A stretch of 33,008 nt of DNA from CAYXRK01 sp964467615. GTDB taxonomy: Bacteria; Hydrogenedentota; Hydrogenedentia; Hydrogenedentales; GCA-2746185. The stretch spans positions 1 through 33,008 of the forward strand of contig CAYXRK010000031.1 of NCBI GenBank assembly GCA_964467615.1, written 5' to 3'. Both the position numbers and the translations under genes were made by a program. A model generated the notes under the pieces. That model worked only from the letters and a program-made list of their open reading frames with translations. It was not told where the DNA came from and ran no database searches. Positions 1 through 9,178 of the stretch are shown piece after piece; position 1 is the first letter of the stretch, and each line of letters begins with the position of its first letter.

Positions 1-1
1 A

Positions 2-94
2 CCGGCGAAACCGCGATCGCCGGTCTACCGGCTGCCCAATCCACGCGCGCTTTGGATCGATGAACGCGACCCGACGAACTCAACTAGTCAATAG
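2..94 (+). CDS. possible 3' end of a truncated upstream gene
   Basis: An open frame enters from the window edge and stops at a TAG at 92-94, giving about 30 residues that end in WIDERDPTNSTSQ. The stretch has protein-like composition and no internal stop, but it is far too short to recognise and could be chance. From here to 260 I see no other gene; the open frame at 95-451 runs antisense into the GMC gene and looks like a shadow. Confidence 0.25.
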   Translation, partial: PAKPRSPVYRLPNPRALWIDERDPTNSTSQ

Positions 95-259
95 TTGCTA
101 CGTTCCGTGGAGTGTTGTGAACACGAAGAGTGCAAGAAAGCGCTTGTCATTCTTGCGAACGAACGCGCGAGATTGTATTCGTTACGGCAGGCTTATCCCG
201 CAGATAGACCCCCGATACCCGAACCGATAATTACGGTGTCTACGCGCCTGCGGTATTGT

Positions 260-3200
260 TCAGGCATTGAACCGATCCAGATGGTTTACAATAAACGGGT
301 ATACATCCCGGTGGGCGTTTTTCCCAAAAATGCAGTCGATATGCCCATAGCCGGAAATAATATGTCTAGAGTACTGCTTCGGGTCGAATTGACTGCACAA
401 AAGATCAAATGTCTCTTGTGTGCTTTCGGGCGCAAAGCAGGCATTTTGTGACCCATGGATAAACGTGATGGGAAGATTCAGCTTGTCCAGGTGAGGCATA
501 TACGTTTCCTGGCCGTCGAATGAGACCAGGTGCCCCACTCGCACGAGCCTGGCCAAGTGTTCGAAGGCGCGGACGTTTGCCTCGCCAAACATCTCGTGCA
601 TACTGTTGTGGGTGGCGTCGTTGAGTTGCTTGTGTTCGTACAACGGCGCATACATGAAGGCGATCCGCCGGCATACCGGGCTATTGCACCATTCATCGAA
701 GGGAACGGGGTATAGGTGGAGGGCTGCGTTTAGCAGGCTATTTTGCCAATCGGCGTGGGTGTCGGTATAGGCGCTGAGCGATTTCACGCCGACTGCGTCG
801 AGAAACTCAGGGAGGTGTAGCCCGGCCTTAAGGCGCGTAAGTGCAGGGGCCTTGACGTGGGTCGCTACCTGCGAGCAGACAAAAGACCGGATACCTGTTA
901 GGCCTTTTAGCATCGCCATGAAGAACGTCGTCGAGCCAAAGCAGTGGACGACCGCCTGGATTGTGTCTGCGCCTGTAATGGCGCGAATTGTCTCGACCGC
1001 GGCCGAATGGTCGTATTGAGCAATGTCGTCCGCGCTGAACTGCGCGTTTGACGCAGGCAAATCGATACTTGCGCGAAAGTCGAGACACCACACGTCGTAT
1101 CCGTGCGCGCACAAGTACTCAACGAGGTTCGAATCTATCGTGTCTATAGCGAAGATGAGACTTGAGACCCCCAATCCATGCACGACCATTACGGGTCCTT
1201 TATTGCCGCCGTGGTATCGCGTAAGCCTTAGCGTCACGCCATCCCCGGTTTGGAAGGGATACACTTCCGGCGTCGGCACCCGGAGCGGACGTTTTGTTCG
1301 CGGCGGAACGGACGGGTCGAAGACACTGTCCCGTGCCATTACTCCGCCGTAGGTGTCGAAAAGCACGCTCGAGAAAAACCGGCCGAACTTTGCGATGGCC
1401 TCGAGACGTTTAGCCGCGCTGGGCGCATAGTTGACCTGAATCGTGCCGAGTTGTACGAGCAGGTCGGCTGGCGAGAGTGTGAGTACGCCTTTGCCGACCA
1501 CCTGTGCGGTGGCCCCGTCGCCTTGGGAAACCGTTACGTAGAGGGTAGTCGTATCGGCCCAAGCGTCGAGTCCAGCCACATCGCTGTGGACGATTTTGAA
1601 GCCGTCAAATGTGTACACCTCGCCGTTCGTGGCGGTCAACTTCATGCGATACGTCATGCGGCGGGTATTGACGGCGTCCGCATCGACCGTGAATAGATGG
1701 AATTCTCCGTCGGTGACGGTAAGGGGGTCCGGTGAGAGCGCGTTGGCAGTCGCCGTGCCGATCATTCGCGCGGAATGCGCGGGATTGGACAGCATATCGT
1801 CCAGGTCTTGTGAAACGATGGTAAGGACAAATTCAAACCGCGAGTCACCCTGCTTTCCTTGTGCGGCAGCGGCCTTGAAGTCGTCCTTAACGATGGTCGA
1901 GAAGTACCCGTGCATTTTTTCCGTGAACTGGAGGCCCATCTTGCGTAGCGCAGCGGGTGAGGCCGGCCTGGAGGGAAGGCGGTAATCGATTCGCCATCCG
2001 CGATCTTTTGCCATTAGGACACAGCAGCGCTCGGCAAGCGCGGATATCGTGAGCAGAGGATTTACGCCGAGTGACCGCGGAATGATGGAGCCGTCGCTTA
2101 TGTAAAGGTTGTCATAGACGTTGGTGCCGTGCGTGTTACTGAATACCTGTCCCTTGTGGTTGACGACCCCGTGATCAGCACTGTCTGCAAGTGCGCAACC
2201 ACCCAATGGGTGTACCGTGATGAGTTGGTTTTCGAAAACCTTGCTCCAAATCGGGTTGCGAATGAACGTGCCGCCGAGCGGTATCGTGGCTTCTAACAGA
2301 CGTTTGTTGACTTTTCCAAATATCTCCCCAAAACCGACTCCCGGCCAGTCGATGCGCAGACGGTCGTCGTCAAGGTACATGGACCCTGCGGAGTCGTCGT
2401 GTGTCATCACGAGATAGACCTGGGTGTTGTTCACGGCGCCGTGGTAGGGTCCACGCACAAGGCTATCGAGTTCGCGGGCGCTCTCGCGGACAAGGTCCCA
2501 TACGCCGTGGTCCGTGTCCTTCCCAAAGGCCCTGGCCGCAGCGGAGAAGATCGCGGCATAGAGGGGCGCCAAGGGGCCAGGCAAGTCCCCGTCCTCGATG
2601 ACCATGCCTTCGTTCAGAACTGGCTGATCGCGCAAGTCGACAATTCCCGTGATGCACGGACCCACGGGAGTGCGCCCGTCCGGCTTCAGATGGCCGAATC
2701 CAACACCGTTGATCGCGACATCATTGTTGTACGCGAATGCCAAAACGTCGCCGTTGCCGGTAAATCCCGACCCGACGTGGTCTGACACCGGGAGTCCGTG
2801 ATCCTTGGATCGCAACAGGATTTCGGTCGACCCGAGGGTGCCGGCAGCGATCACCACTAGGTCGGCCCGGATCGTTACGAGCGGTGAATTGAAGCGCTCT
2901 TGGCCTGTCCCGAGAAGCTGGCAATAGACGAGCCACTGATTGACCGCGCGTTCAACATACCGAACGGCGACCTCCGTAAAACATTCCGCGCCGAAGTTAC
3001 ACGCGTCGGGCAAATAATTCATCAACACCGTGTTCTTCGAGCCGTAATTGCAGCCTGTTACGCAATCGCCGCACCCGACGCACGCGTGCTGTTCGACACC
3101 CACATGGTTCACGCCGTCGGCAAAGGACACGTTGATGGGCGGGCGGTAAAACTTGCCCTGCAAATGGTCGGCGGATTTCTCCAGCGCCTGCAGCTTGGCG

Positions 3201-3667
3201 AGTGCAGGCCAGGTCGACGGGTACGGTTGAGGTTTCAGCATCTCGCGTGCACGGGCGAAACCATCTGCAAGAAGGGTGTCATAGTCGGCGTGAATTTCCG
3301 CTGGCCACCGCGAATCGTCGAAGACACGCTTTTCGGGCGGGAGTGAGACGTTTGCGTTTACGAGAGAAGTGCCGCCGAGACCACATCCGAGGAATACATT
3401 GATATCCTTATTAATCCGGAAATCGTAGAGTCCGGTTCGGGAGCCGACGTGCTCGCCGGGCAGATCGGTCTGTAGATCGCGAACGGCTTCGATTTGTGTG
3501 TTGGGGTACTCCCCAGGAAGAAATTCACGACCTCGTTCCAACACACACACCTTTTGCCCGGCGCGCGCGAGCCGGGACGCCGAAATAGCCCCGCCGTACC
3601 CCGACCCCACGATGACCACGGGATAGTAAGCCGCGAGGTTCTCGATAGGGGATGACAAACGTTCCAT
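260..3667 (-). CDS. GMC-type (cholesterol oxidase-like) flavoprotein oxidoreductase fused to an alpha/beta hydrolase
   Basis: Two enzymes in one 1135-residue chain. Residues 1 to about 560 form a GMC oxidoreductase: an FAD-binding GSGYGG loop at 21-26, the following ERG acid motif, and near the domain end an HPLGGC motif carrying the usual active-site His. Four cysteines, C196-x2-C199-x2-C202-x3-C206, are spaced like a ferredoxin [4Fe-4S] site. A region of about 200 residues with no family I recognise follows, then an alpha/beta hydrolase from about 793: oxyanion HGLG, nucleophile elbow VHCFGS with Cys909 where Ser is usual, and a late GYGHID His near 1109. No signal peptide is seen. The likely substrate is a hydrophobic alcohol, sterol or ester, by family analogy only. 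The start is supported by AAAGGAA 7 nt upstream. It is the last gene of a three-gene minus-strand operon, 33 nt after the gene before it. Confidence 0.88.
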   Translation of the reverse strand: MERLSSPIENLAAYYPVVIVGSGYGGAISASRLARAGQKVCVLERGREFLPGEYPNTQIEAVRDLQTDLPGEHVGSRTGLYDFRINKDINVFLGCGLGGTSLVNANVSLPPEKRVFDDSRWPAEIHADYDTLLADGFARAREMLKPQPYPSTWPALAKLQALEKSADHLQGKFYRPPINVSFADGVNHVGVEQHACVGCGDCVTGCNYGSKNTVLMNYLPDACNFGAECFTEVAVRYVERAVNQWLVYCQLLGTGQERFNSPLVTIRADLVVIAAGTLGSTEILLRSKDHGLPVSDHVGSGFTGNGDVLAFAYNNDVAINGVGFGHLKPDGRTPVGPCITGIVDLRDQPVLNEGMVIEDGDLPGPLAPLYAAIFSAAARAFGKDTDHGVWDLVRESARELDSLVRGPYHGAVNNTQVYLVMTHDDSAGSMYLDDDRLRIDWPGVGFGEIFGKVNKRLLEATIPLGGTFIRNPIWSKVFENQLITVHPLGGCALADSADHGVVNHKGQVFSNTHGTNVYDNLYISDGSIIPRSLGVNPLLTISALAERCCVLMAKDRGWRIDYRLPSRPASPAALRKMGLQFTEKMHGYFSTIVKDDFKAAAAQGKQGDSRFEFVLTIVSQDLDDMLSNPAHSARMIGTATANALSPDPLTVTDGEFHLFTVDADAVNTRRMTYRMKLTATNGEVYTFDGFKIVHSDVAGLDAWADTTTLYVTVSQGDGATAQVVGKGVLTLSPADLLVQLGTIQVNYAPSAAKRLEAIAKFGRFFSSVLFDTYGGVMARDSVFDPSVPPRTKRPLRVPTPEVYPFQTGDGVTLRLTRYHGGNKGPVMVVHGLGVSSLIFAIDTIDSNLVEYLCAHGYDVWCLDFRASIDLPASNAQFSADDIAQYDHSAAVETIRAITGADTIQAVVHCFGSTTFFMAMLKGLTGIRSFVCSQVATHVKAPALTRLKAGLHLPEFLDAVGVKSLSAYTDTHADWQNSLLNAALHLYPVPFDEWCNSPVCRRIAFMYAPLYEHKQLNDATHNSMHEMFGEANVRAFEHLARLVRVGHLVSFDGQETYMPHLDKLNLPITFIHGSQNACFAPESTQETFDLLCSQFDPKQYSRHIISGYGHIDCIFGKNAHRDVYPFIVNHLDRFNA

Positions 3668-3700
3668 TGCAATTCCTTTCGGTGCGCTAGCTACTCGTTG

Positions 3701-4501
3701 TTAGTCTTCATCGGCGCTTTGCAGGGAACAGCCTTCGTCTCGCCATACTGAATAGCCGGCGACAGTCATATCCTGTGTGCTGTATGCGTCGTGCCACCAC
3801 CTTGCTGCATTCCAGATGTGTTCAGGGGCGCTGTTTCGTTCGTTGGCGCCAGGGGTCATGTCCAACCCGATCGCCTCGAAGCAGTACTCGACAAACGATG
3901 AAGAAGGGATGGGCCATCCGTCCCGCAACGGGTTCGGGCGCGTGCCGAATGACCAAAGGTATCCTTGCCAGACGCCAAGGGAGTCCCAGAAGTTATAGCG
4001 GCCCCGGTCTCGGTTTGGATCTTCTAAACGCTCCAAGACTTTTTTCTCGTTGCCCTCGCGAATATTCACGGCAAGAATGGCGACATTGGCATGCAGCGTA
4101 CTGTCCGCATACAGCGACAGTGTTCCTTTAGACACGCCGTTGCGCTCGGGGCGTGGGAAATTCGGTAGACGGGAGTGAAGAGGGACTCCCCAGATTGTGG
4201 CCCCCTCCACGCTGGCATTTACATCGTCTGCAGGTTTGACGATGAACGCGTCGGACCATAGGCTGGGCCGCATGTCCCAACGAAGTACAGCCTGAGCTTG
4301 GCGCAGGGCAACACCCGGCAAATCGCGGGACCCAACCAGTCCAATAAACACCTGTTCCCCGCCGTTCGGCTTGGCGTCTCGCAACTCAGCTAGCGCGGCG
4401 GCAAAGAAGGCCGGGTTGCCTTTCCTTTCGTACTCTCTTGTCCAGTCCTTGATGTCAGAGTTGGCGGACGTGGCTCTCGAATTCCTGACAGGGTTAGACA
4501 T
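3701..4501 (-). CDS. unknown protein, possible permuted papain-like (YiiX/NlpC-type) fold
   Basis: I do not recognise a named family for this 266-residue protein. The layout recalls permuted papain-fold proteins: a hydrophobic strand opening (VFIGLVGS, 51-58), then a W-S-x-A-F-I-V segment at 82-88 where such enzymes carry S-H-x-x-I-V, then a YNFWDSL segment, and finally a helix S-S-F-V-E-Y-C207 in the position of the nucleophile Cys, followed by a SAPEHIWNAARWW segment like the S-P-x-x-L that follows the Cys in those families. If the alignment is right, the catalytic His is replaced by Asp84, which argues against normal peptidase or amidase activity. No signal peptide is seen. It lies between the phosphatase gene (13-nt gap) and the GMC gene (33-nt gap) and is surely co-transcribed. 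The reading frame is certain; the function is inference. Confidence 0.75.
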   Translation of the reverse strand: MSNPVRNSRATSANSDIKDWTREYERKGNPAFFAAALAELRDAKPNGGEQVFIGLVGSRDLPGVALRQAQAVLRWDMRPSLWSDAFIVKPADDVNASVEGATIWGVPLHSRLPNFPRPERNGVSKGTLSLYADSTLHANVAILAVNIREGNEKKVLERLEDPNRDRGRYNFWDSLGVWQGYLWSFGTRPNPLRDGWPIPSSSFVEYCFEAIGLDMTPGANERNSAPEHIWNAARWWHDAYSTQDMTVAGYSVWRDEGCSLQSADED

Positions 4502-4513
4502 GATGCACCTCGC

Positions 4514-5950
4514 TCATTGAAGGTTAATTTCTATTGGTCCAAACAAGGGAATGATGTTGCCTTGCGGCTGCTCGACGCCCCACAACAGGTCCCATGCGCT
4601 CCTACTATCGTGGGGGCGCACTCTCCACAGCGTTAATTCGAACCGGACACGACCACTGGTTCCGGGCGTCATACGAACCATGCCTATGTTGTTGTCGGTG
4701 GAAATCGGCGGACTCTGCAGGCCAAAAGGTTTCGTGTCCACAGTGATTGTCTTTATTACCGTCCCGGAGGGGATGTTTTCGGGTGGGAGTTCGGCTTTTG
4801 GCGTTTGCGGATAGGGGCCGATCTTGGACGTTGCGGAGGCGATGAACTCCGAGACCTCACTTATTGCTCCACCCAGTCCGATAATAGTGCCCTTAGAAAA
4901 GCGCCCCGTATGGATGTCGCCGGAGAGCATTAAAATCTGATGGGGTTTATTTTGAGAGTTTTGTCCGCGATGGCTCCGGGTGATGAGCCGGCATAGCCGG
5001 TCATAATCCTCCGAGAAGTTGGACAGAGAGTGATCCTTCCAGTCGCCGTCCTTCTGATAGAGCGGCTGTCCCAGCACGAGCACTCCGGGCCCTCGCAATC
5101 CATTCGCCCAAGCTTCGAGATCAATCCACTGTTGTTCCTGGAAGAAGTGGGGGTTGCCGGCGCTTACTGGGTCGCGTTCAGTACGAGTATCGGCAACGAA
5201 AAACGACACAGGTCCGACGTTGAATTGGTACCAAAGCGTTGAGCCGGGATTCAGACAGCGCTGGTAGCATTCGTAGAGTTGTTTCGCAACGCTTCCATAT
5301 TCAAACCGATCAACTGAAGTCCAGGTACGCGACAAGTGGATTTGGCGCTCCGGGAAATCATTCCAGTACTCATGGTCGTCGCACAGGAAGAAATTCGGGA
5401 CTGCCTGCAACGCCTCCTGGTACGCCGGGTCGCCCCAGTATTCCTCGTATCGGCGAGCGTAGCGTTGAAGTGGTTTCGCGCCACTGGGAAAAGAGGCCGG
5501 CCAGTCCTCGTAGAGTTGGTCACCGACTAGGAGCTTGAACGCTGGGTGGTAGGTGTCCGTCAGCCAACGTATCGCCGCGGAATAAGCTCCCTCCTTGTCG
5601 TTGTCACGCCAGTAACACGAGCCAAAGAGAAAAACGATCCCGTTTTCGCTCAGAGCGTTGGGCATGCTCAGCCACGACAGCGGGCGGTCGCGTTCTACGT
5701 ACGGGAGTTGAACGTTGTATTTAGTCCCGGGCAGTGGATTTTGTAGCCGGACAATAAGTACGCCCATGCGCCTGTTCAAATCTGGAATCGGCGGCAACAA
5801 ACTCCACTCGGTCGTGAATGGCACCGGGTCACCCCCTAACGTAATCCGCGGGAGTACCGGCGAAAAGTCCTGCTCCGTGGATTGGCTGTACCAAATGCGC
5901 CAACCCCCGCCTTCGGGAAGCGGGGCTCCCGGAATGACCCAAGGCGACAT
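4514..5950 (-). CDS. PhoD-like metallophosphoesterase
   Basis: A 478-residue protein with the metal-site motifs of the PhoD/calcineurin-like phosphatase superfamily in order: FGSCYW at 109-114, GDQLYEDW at 143-150, DDHEYWND at 191-198, VADTRTERDP at 252-261 and SGDIHTGRF near 343-351. The first 100 residues form a beta-rich N-terminal domain, as in PhoD phosphodiesterases. The expected reaction is hydrolysis of phosphate mono- or diesters with two metal ions. Canonical PhoD is TAT-exported, but no twin-arginine or other signal peptide is visible here, so this copy is either cytoplasmic or exported in another way. GAAAGGG stands about 6 nt before the ATG and supports the start. It is the first gene of the operon with the papain-like and GMC genes, which suggests a shared job on a phosphorylated or lipidic substrate (inference). 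Confidence 0.85.
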   Translation of the reverse strand: MSPWVIPGAPLPEGGGWRIWYSQSTEQDFSPVLPRITLGGDPVPFTTEWSLLPPIPDLNRRMGVLIVRLQNPLPGTKYNVQLPYVERDRPLSWLSMPNALSENGIVFLFGSCYWRDNDKEGAYSAAIRWLTDTYHPAFKLLVGDQLYEDWPASFPSGAKPLQRYARRYEEYWGDPAYQEALQAVPNFFLCDDHEYWNDFPERQIHLSRTWTSVDRFEYGSVAKQLYECYQRCLNPGSTLWYQFNVGPVSFFVADTRTERDPVSAGNPHFFQEQQWIDLEAWANGLRGPGVLVLGQPLYQKDGDWKDHSLSNFSEDYDRLCRLITRSHRGQNSQNKPHQILMLSGDIHTGRFSKGTIIGLGGAISEVSEFIASATSKIGPYPQTPKAELPPENIPSGTVIKTITVDTKPFGLQSPPISTDNNIGMVRMTPGTSGRVRFELTLWRVRPHDSRSAWDLLWGVEQPQGNIIPLFGPIEINLQ

Positions 5951-6542
5951 AGCGACCCTTTCAGTTCGATTTGCAGACTAGCCACTAAGTACGACATGGA
6001 CGCTGCCTGCGACCCGAAACCTTGTAGCTAAATCATGGCTGATCAGAACGACGAGTTAAGCACGCGATTGATTGCATAATTTGTTTCTCGCGCCAGCGCA
6101 ATTGCAACTCTCTTGATGTTCGTACCGTTTGCCTTCCTTCTATGCCTACTTTCGACTCATGGGCGATCTTCCCCTATTATTGATTTAACCGAAACGCCGG
6201 AAAAGGTTTCCGCCGACAGTACGGCGTGGCTGTGGACAGATGTTCGGCCGACCACCCAGGGGCGGATCGGCACCGGGATGGTCGGCGCGTGACGATTTCG
6301 TTGTCTATTAGCTATGTCCATGAGGCTTACGAGGGATTACCGGAGTCGTGGGCATTGTGCTTCGGACGAGGCGAAACCTCGCGGAGAGTTGTGGGCGGGG
6401 CCAGAAGACGCGACATTCCCAACCGGATCACCACACTGAATCCGTCCCTGGCGATGCCAAGGTGGAGCTTCGAGGCACTCGCTTGCCGTTTGTGGAAGTT
6501 GATGGGGAGGTTCAACGATTCGGTAACCTTGCTTCTTTTGTA
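5951..6542. other. intergenic region, no gene recognised
   Basis: About 590 bp lie between the start of the phosphatase operon and the end of the GT9 gene. Open frames exist on both strands, but their translations have no start signal, no composition typical of this genome's proteins and no recognisable motif. The promoter of the phosphatase operon must lie here. On the minus strand a TTGCGC hexamer and a TATGCA hexamer separated by 17 bp (within about 6070-6105) are a weak candidate. I see no convincing terminator hairpin. Confidence 0.5.
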
Positions 6543-7748
6543 TCACGCACCAGCGCTCGTAGGGGCGATTGGTGCTTGTCGAATGTTCTCCAGAACTGTG
6601 GCGAACACCGTCTCTGCCGATAAGTCTCTTAGACACCGAAAATCCCCGTAACGGCAATGGACATGGCGCGGCGAGTAGTAGAAACACGGTTGACACGCAA
6701 GACCGAGTTGCACCTCCGTGCGACGCGCAAAGGGGTCGCGCACGAGTGTCGGACTCGTCGGTCCGAATATTGCCGTAGTCGGCACTCCCAGCGCGGCCGC
6801 GAGGTGCATCCATCCGGTGTCGTTCGTCACAGCGTGGGCGCAGCGTTCGAAGACGGCAGCCGCCTCAAGTAAATCATCGGTCATAACCACATGGGAATCC
6901 TCTCCGATCGCGCTGGCGATTTTATTGTTGAGTGATTCCTCTTCCGATCCACCGAACAACAGAATCGTCGCGCCGGTATCGCATGCGAGCCGTTGTCCCA
7001 GCTCTATGAATCGCTCAGACGACCAACGTTTGCGGACATGGTTCTTGCGGAGGTCGCCACCCGGATGAAAAGCAATGCAAGACCCGCCATAAAGATCGTG
7101 TTCGCGCAGCCAGGCGCCCGCATACGCACGATGTTCGTTCTGCAAATGGACACGTGGGGGCGTCATTAACGCGATCTCCCCCGTGAGCAACTCGATGAGC
7201 CGGAGGTTCTCTTCGATATTAGAGAGGTCCTCGTTTTCTTTCACCGTGTAGTTGTTGAGGCCATTGAAGCAGATGCGATCGAGGTGCGCATAACGATGCC
7301 CGGCGCGAATCTGCGACCCAATGATGCGCGCGATCACGTTGTATTCCGGCCGGTTCGCCGGATAGCTCATGACCGTCGCGTCGAAACGCTGGCGACGCAA
7401 CGAACCCAAGAAGCGCAAGGACGCGAATAGTCCTTCGCGCGGAAATTCGAAATGAAATGCTTCGTCGACGTGAGGATCGTGTGCGAGCAAGTCACGCGCA
7501 CCGGCACTCATTGTGAGAACTGTCACTCGCGATTGTGGAAGGGCCGACTTGAGCGCCGCCAGCGCCGGCGTCACCATAAGAGCGTCGCCCGTTCCCGCCA
7601 ACGCACACACCAGGATTGATCGAGGACGCGCCACAGCCGGACTCTCGCTTTCCAAACAAGCGCCCACATGCGATGAAACTACATCACTATACGATAAACG
7701 GAGAGTCTCGCGTTCAATGGTCGTCCGCCGGATATCCGTGACGGTCAA
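6543..7748 (-). CDS. glycosyltransferase family 9 (heptosyltransferase-like)
   Basis: A GT-B fold glycosyltransferase of the ADP-heptose:LPS heptosyltransferase type, 401 residues. The N-terminal half begins with ILVCALAGTGDALMVTPAL (about 45-63), the acceptor-side strand and loop of GT9. The second half has FHPGGDLRKN, then LLFGGSEE, then VTNDTGWMHLAAALG at 307-321 with the conserved D-x-G-x-x-H nucleotide-sugar signature, then FGPTSP. The C-terminal C-Q-P-C-F followed by C and CL recalls the Cys cluster of many heptosyltransferases. It probably adds a sugar to LPS core or another surface glycan. The outermost start is TTG at 7748 with no clear ribosome site and 40 unconserved residues before the fold, so the true start may be further in, for example the GTG of Val28 (7667). 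It is divergent from the flippase-like gene. Confidence 0.88.
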   Translation of the reverse strand: MTVTDIRRTTIERETLRLSYSDVVSSHVGACLESESPAVARPRSILVCALAGTGDALMVTPALAALKSALPQSRVTVLTMSAGARDLLAHDPHVDEAFHFEFPREGLFASLRFLGSLRRQRFDATVMSYPANRPEYNVIARIIGSQIRAGHRYAHLDRICFNGLNNYTVKENEDLSNIEENLRLIELLTGEIALMTPPRVHLQNEHRAYAGAWLREHDLYGGSCIAFHPGGDLRKNHVRKRWSSERFIELGQRLACDTGATILLFGGSEEESLNNKIASAIGEDSHVVMTDDLLEAAAVFERCAHAVTNDTGWMHLAAALGVPTTAIFGPTSPTLVRDPFARRTEVQLGLACQPCFYYSPRHVHCRYGDFRCLRDLSAETVFATVLENIRQAPIAPTSAGA

Positions 7749-7879
7749 GAAGCCCGTTGTTCGCGTACCGCAGCGGGGCCAACGAGCGGATCGTCAATTT
7801 CCCCCCAGTGGACCCTCGGAACGACACGCGAACTCGACGTAACTCCATGCCTACTCTTGATCAATCGCTATGCGTGAAT

Positions 7880-7984
7880 CTATACACGGCGTCATAAATA
7901 GTTGCGCATGTTCATTTCCCCAATTTCGGCAAAATGGCTTATTTCTGCGATCTCATGCGCAACTATTTATGACGCCGTGTATAG
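7880..7984. repeat. 105-bp element with perfect 31-bp inverted arms (MITE-like)
   Basis: The left arm 7880-7910 (begins CTATACACGG, ends GCGCATG) is the exact reverse complement of the right arm 7954-7984; I checked all 31 positions. The 43-nt centre is AT-rich and has no open frame worth naming. The arms end next to TA dinucleotides, as expected for a non-autonomous element of the IS630/Tc1-mariner kind, but a TA at the edge of a palindrome is not proof. It sits in the divergent intergenic region between the GT9 and flippase genes, so it could also act as a transcript hairpin or an insulator. No transposase is present in the window. Confidence 0.8.
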
Positions 7985-8113
7985 TACGCTTTTGTGACCA
8001 ATTGTTACTATGTTACCGTTCGCGTGGGCGGGGAGACATAATCGCTACGATGAGACGAAGACTTCTATTTGGCTGGCGCGATCTCACCGATTTCCGAGCG
8101 GAGAACGCTGTCA

Positions 8114-9178
8114 ATGATGATGTCTAAAGCGCGCCATCGGATCGCCAAGGTCGTGCTCGGCTGCGTGCTCGGCGCGGCGTGTATCGTCTGGCTCGCGATA
8201 CGAAGTGATCTGTCCGAAGTAGGGACGGTCATCGTTCACGCCTCCCCGATTGCTGTCGCCACAACGCTGGCCATTGTGTACTTCACGATACCCCTGCGGG
8301 CGCTTCAATGGGCCGTGCTTTTGGGAGTACCTGCGAAACCCTTGTTCGCGCATGCGGTAAAGTCCCAGTGTCTCGGGTATTTGGGTGATCTTGTCTTACC
8401 CTTCCGAGGCGGCGACGCCGTGCGGGCAGTCGTCATGGCCGACGCCTCGAAGACGACTATCGGCCGCGTGCTTCCCTCGCTCGTCCTTTGCCGCATGCAA
8501 GACATCCCGCCCATCGCCACGCTCGCCGCAGCAAGCTATGCGACTGTTGGATCATTGCTCCTCGCCGACCGTCGAAGCGTCGAGAACGGCTCCATTGGCT
8601 CTCTAGGACTTGGTGTGATTGTTGGTTTGGCAGTCTTCGCCTTGGCGGTTGCGGGTATCTACGTAGCTCGGGCGCGTAGCGGCTTCGATTCGACCCTCGA
8701 CCGACTGTCGGAGAAAATACGTCGAGGTGCCGCGCCGACTCTGCGGGACTGTTCCGCGGGTATGCGGGCGGCCGCCTCGTGGAAGCGATTGGGGGCGTCC
8801 CAAGCGATCAGCATCGCGTGCTGGGTGTCGTTCTCGTTGGCGGCGGTTCCGCTGCTCACGACCGTACTTGGCCTGGACCTTCGGGCTGCGCTAGTAACAG
8901 GATTTGTGCAAAACGGGATTTCCGTTCTCGCGTTAGTGTTGCCTGCCGCCCCAGGCGCTGTCGGAACGTATCACGCACTTTGTGTATTCGCAGTGACCAC
9001 CGTCAATCCATCGATAAGCGAAGAGCAGGCGCTCGCATACGCGGTACTGGCCCATGCGGTGGGCACGCTGGGACCTGCACTTACCGGACTACCATATTTG
9101 CCTGACCAATTTCTGGCGTTCCGCAACGCTGCGGATGTCGAGTCGAGCAAGACCGAGGTCGTACGGGAGGAGCTGTGA
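8114..9178 (+). CDS. flippase-like integral membrane protein (lysylphosphatidylglycerol synthase TM region / UPF0104)
   Basis: A polytopic membrane protein of about 354 residues, with hydrophobic segments throughout, beginning with VVLGCVLGAACIVWLAI. Family signs are RALQWAVLLG near the second helix, the conserved G-D-x-x-x-P-F-R-G-G-D-A-V-R-A loop (LGDLVLPFRGGDAVRA), and the late ALVLPAAPGAVGTYHAL segment of the MprF/AglD-type transmembrane domain. Such proteins are thought to move lipid-linked substrates across the inner membrane or to modify lipids. I prefer the ATG at 8114 (the first of three consecutive ATGs), which has GGAGA about 10 nt upstream, over the TTG at 8069. It overlaps the next gene at its stop and faces away from the GT9 gene. 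Together these suggest surface glycan or glycolipid assembly. Confidence 0.85.
   Translation: MMMSKARHRIAKVVLGCVLGAACIVWLAIRSDLSEVGTVIVHASPIAVATTLAIVYFTIPLRALQWAVLLGVPAKPLFAHAVKSQCLGYLGDLVLPFRGGDAVRAVVMADASKTTIGRVLPSLVLCRMQDIPPIATLAAASYATVGSLLLADRRSVENGSIGSLGLGVIVGLAVFALAVAGIYVARARSGFDSTLDRLSEKIRRGAAPTLRDCSAGMRAAASWKRLGASQAISIACWVSFSLAAVPLLTTVLGLDLRAALVTGFVQNGISVLALVLPAAPGAVGTYHALCVFAVTTVNPSISEEQALAYAVLAHAVGTLGPALTGLPYLPDQFLAFRNAADVESSKTEVVREEL

Noticed and set aside
95..451. 118-codon open frame on the plus strand.
   Set aside because: It overlaps the 3' end of the GMC fusion antisense, has no motif and no ribosome site, and is best read as a shadow.
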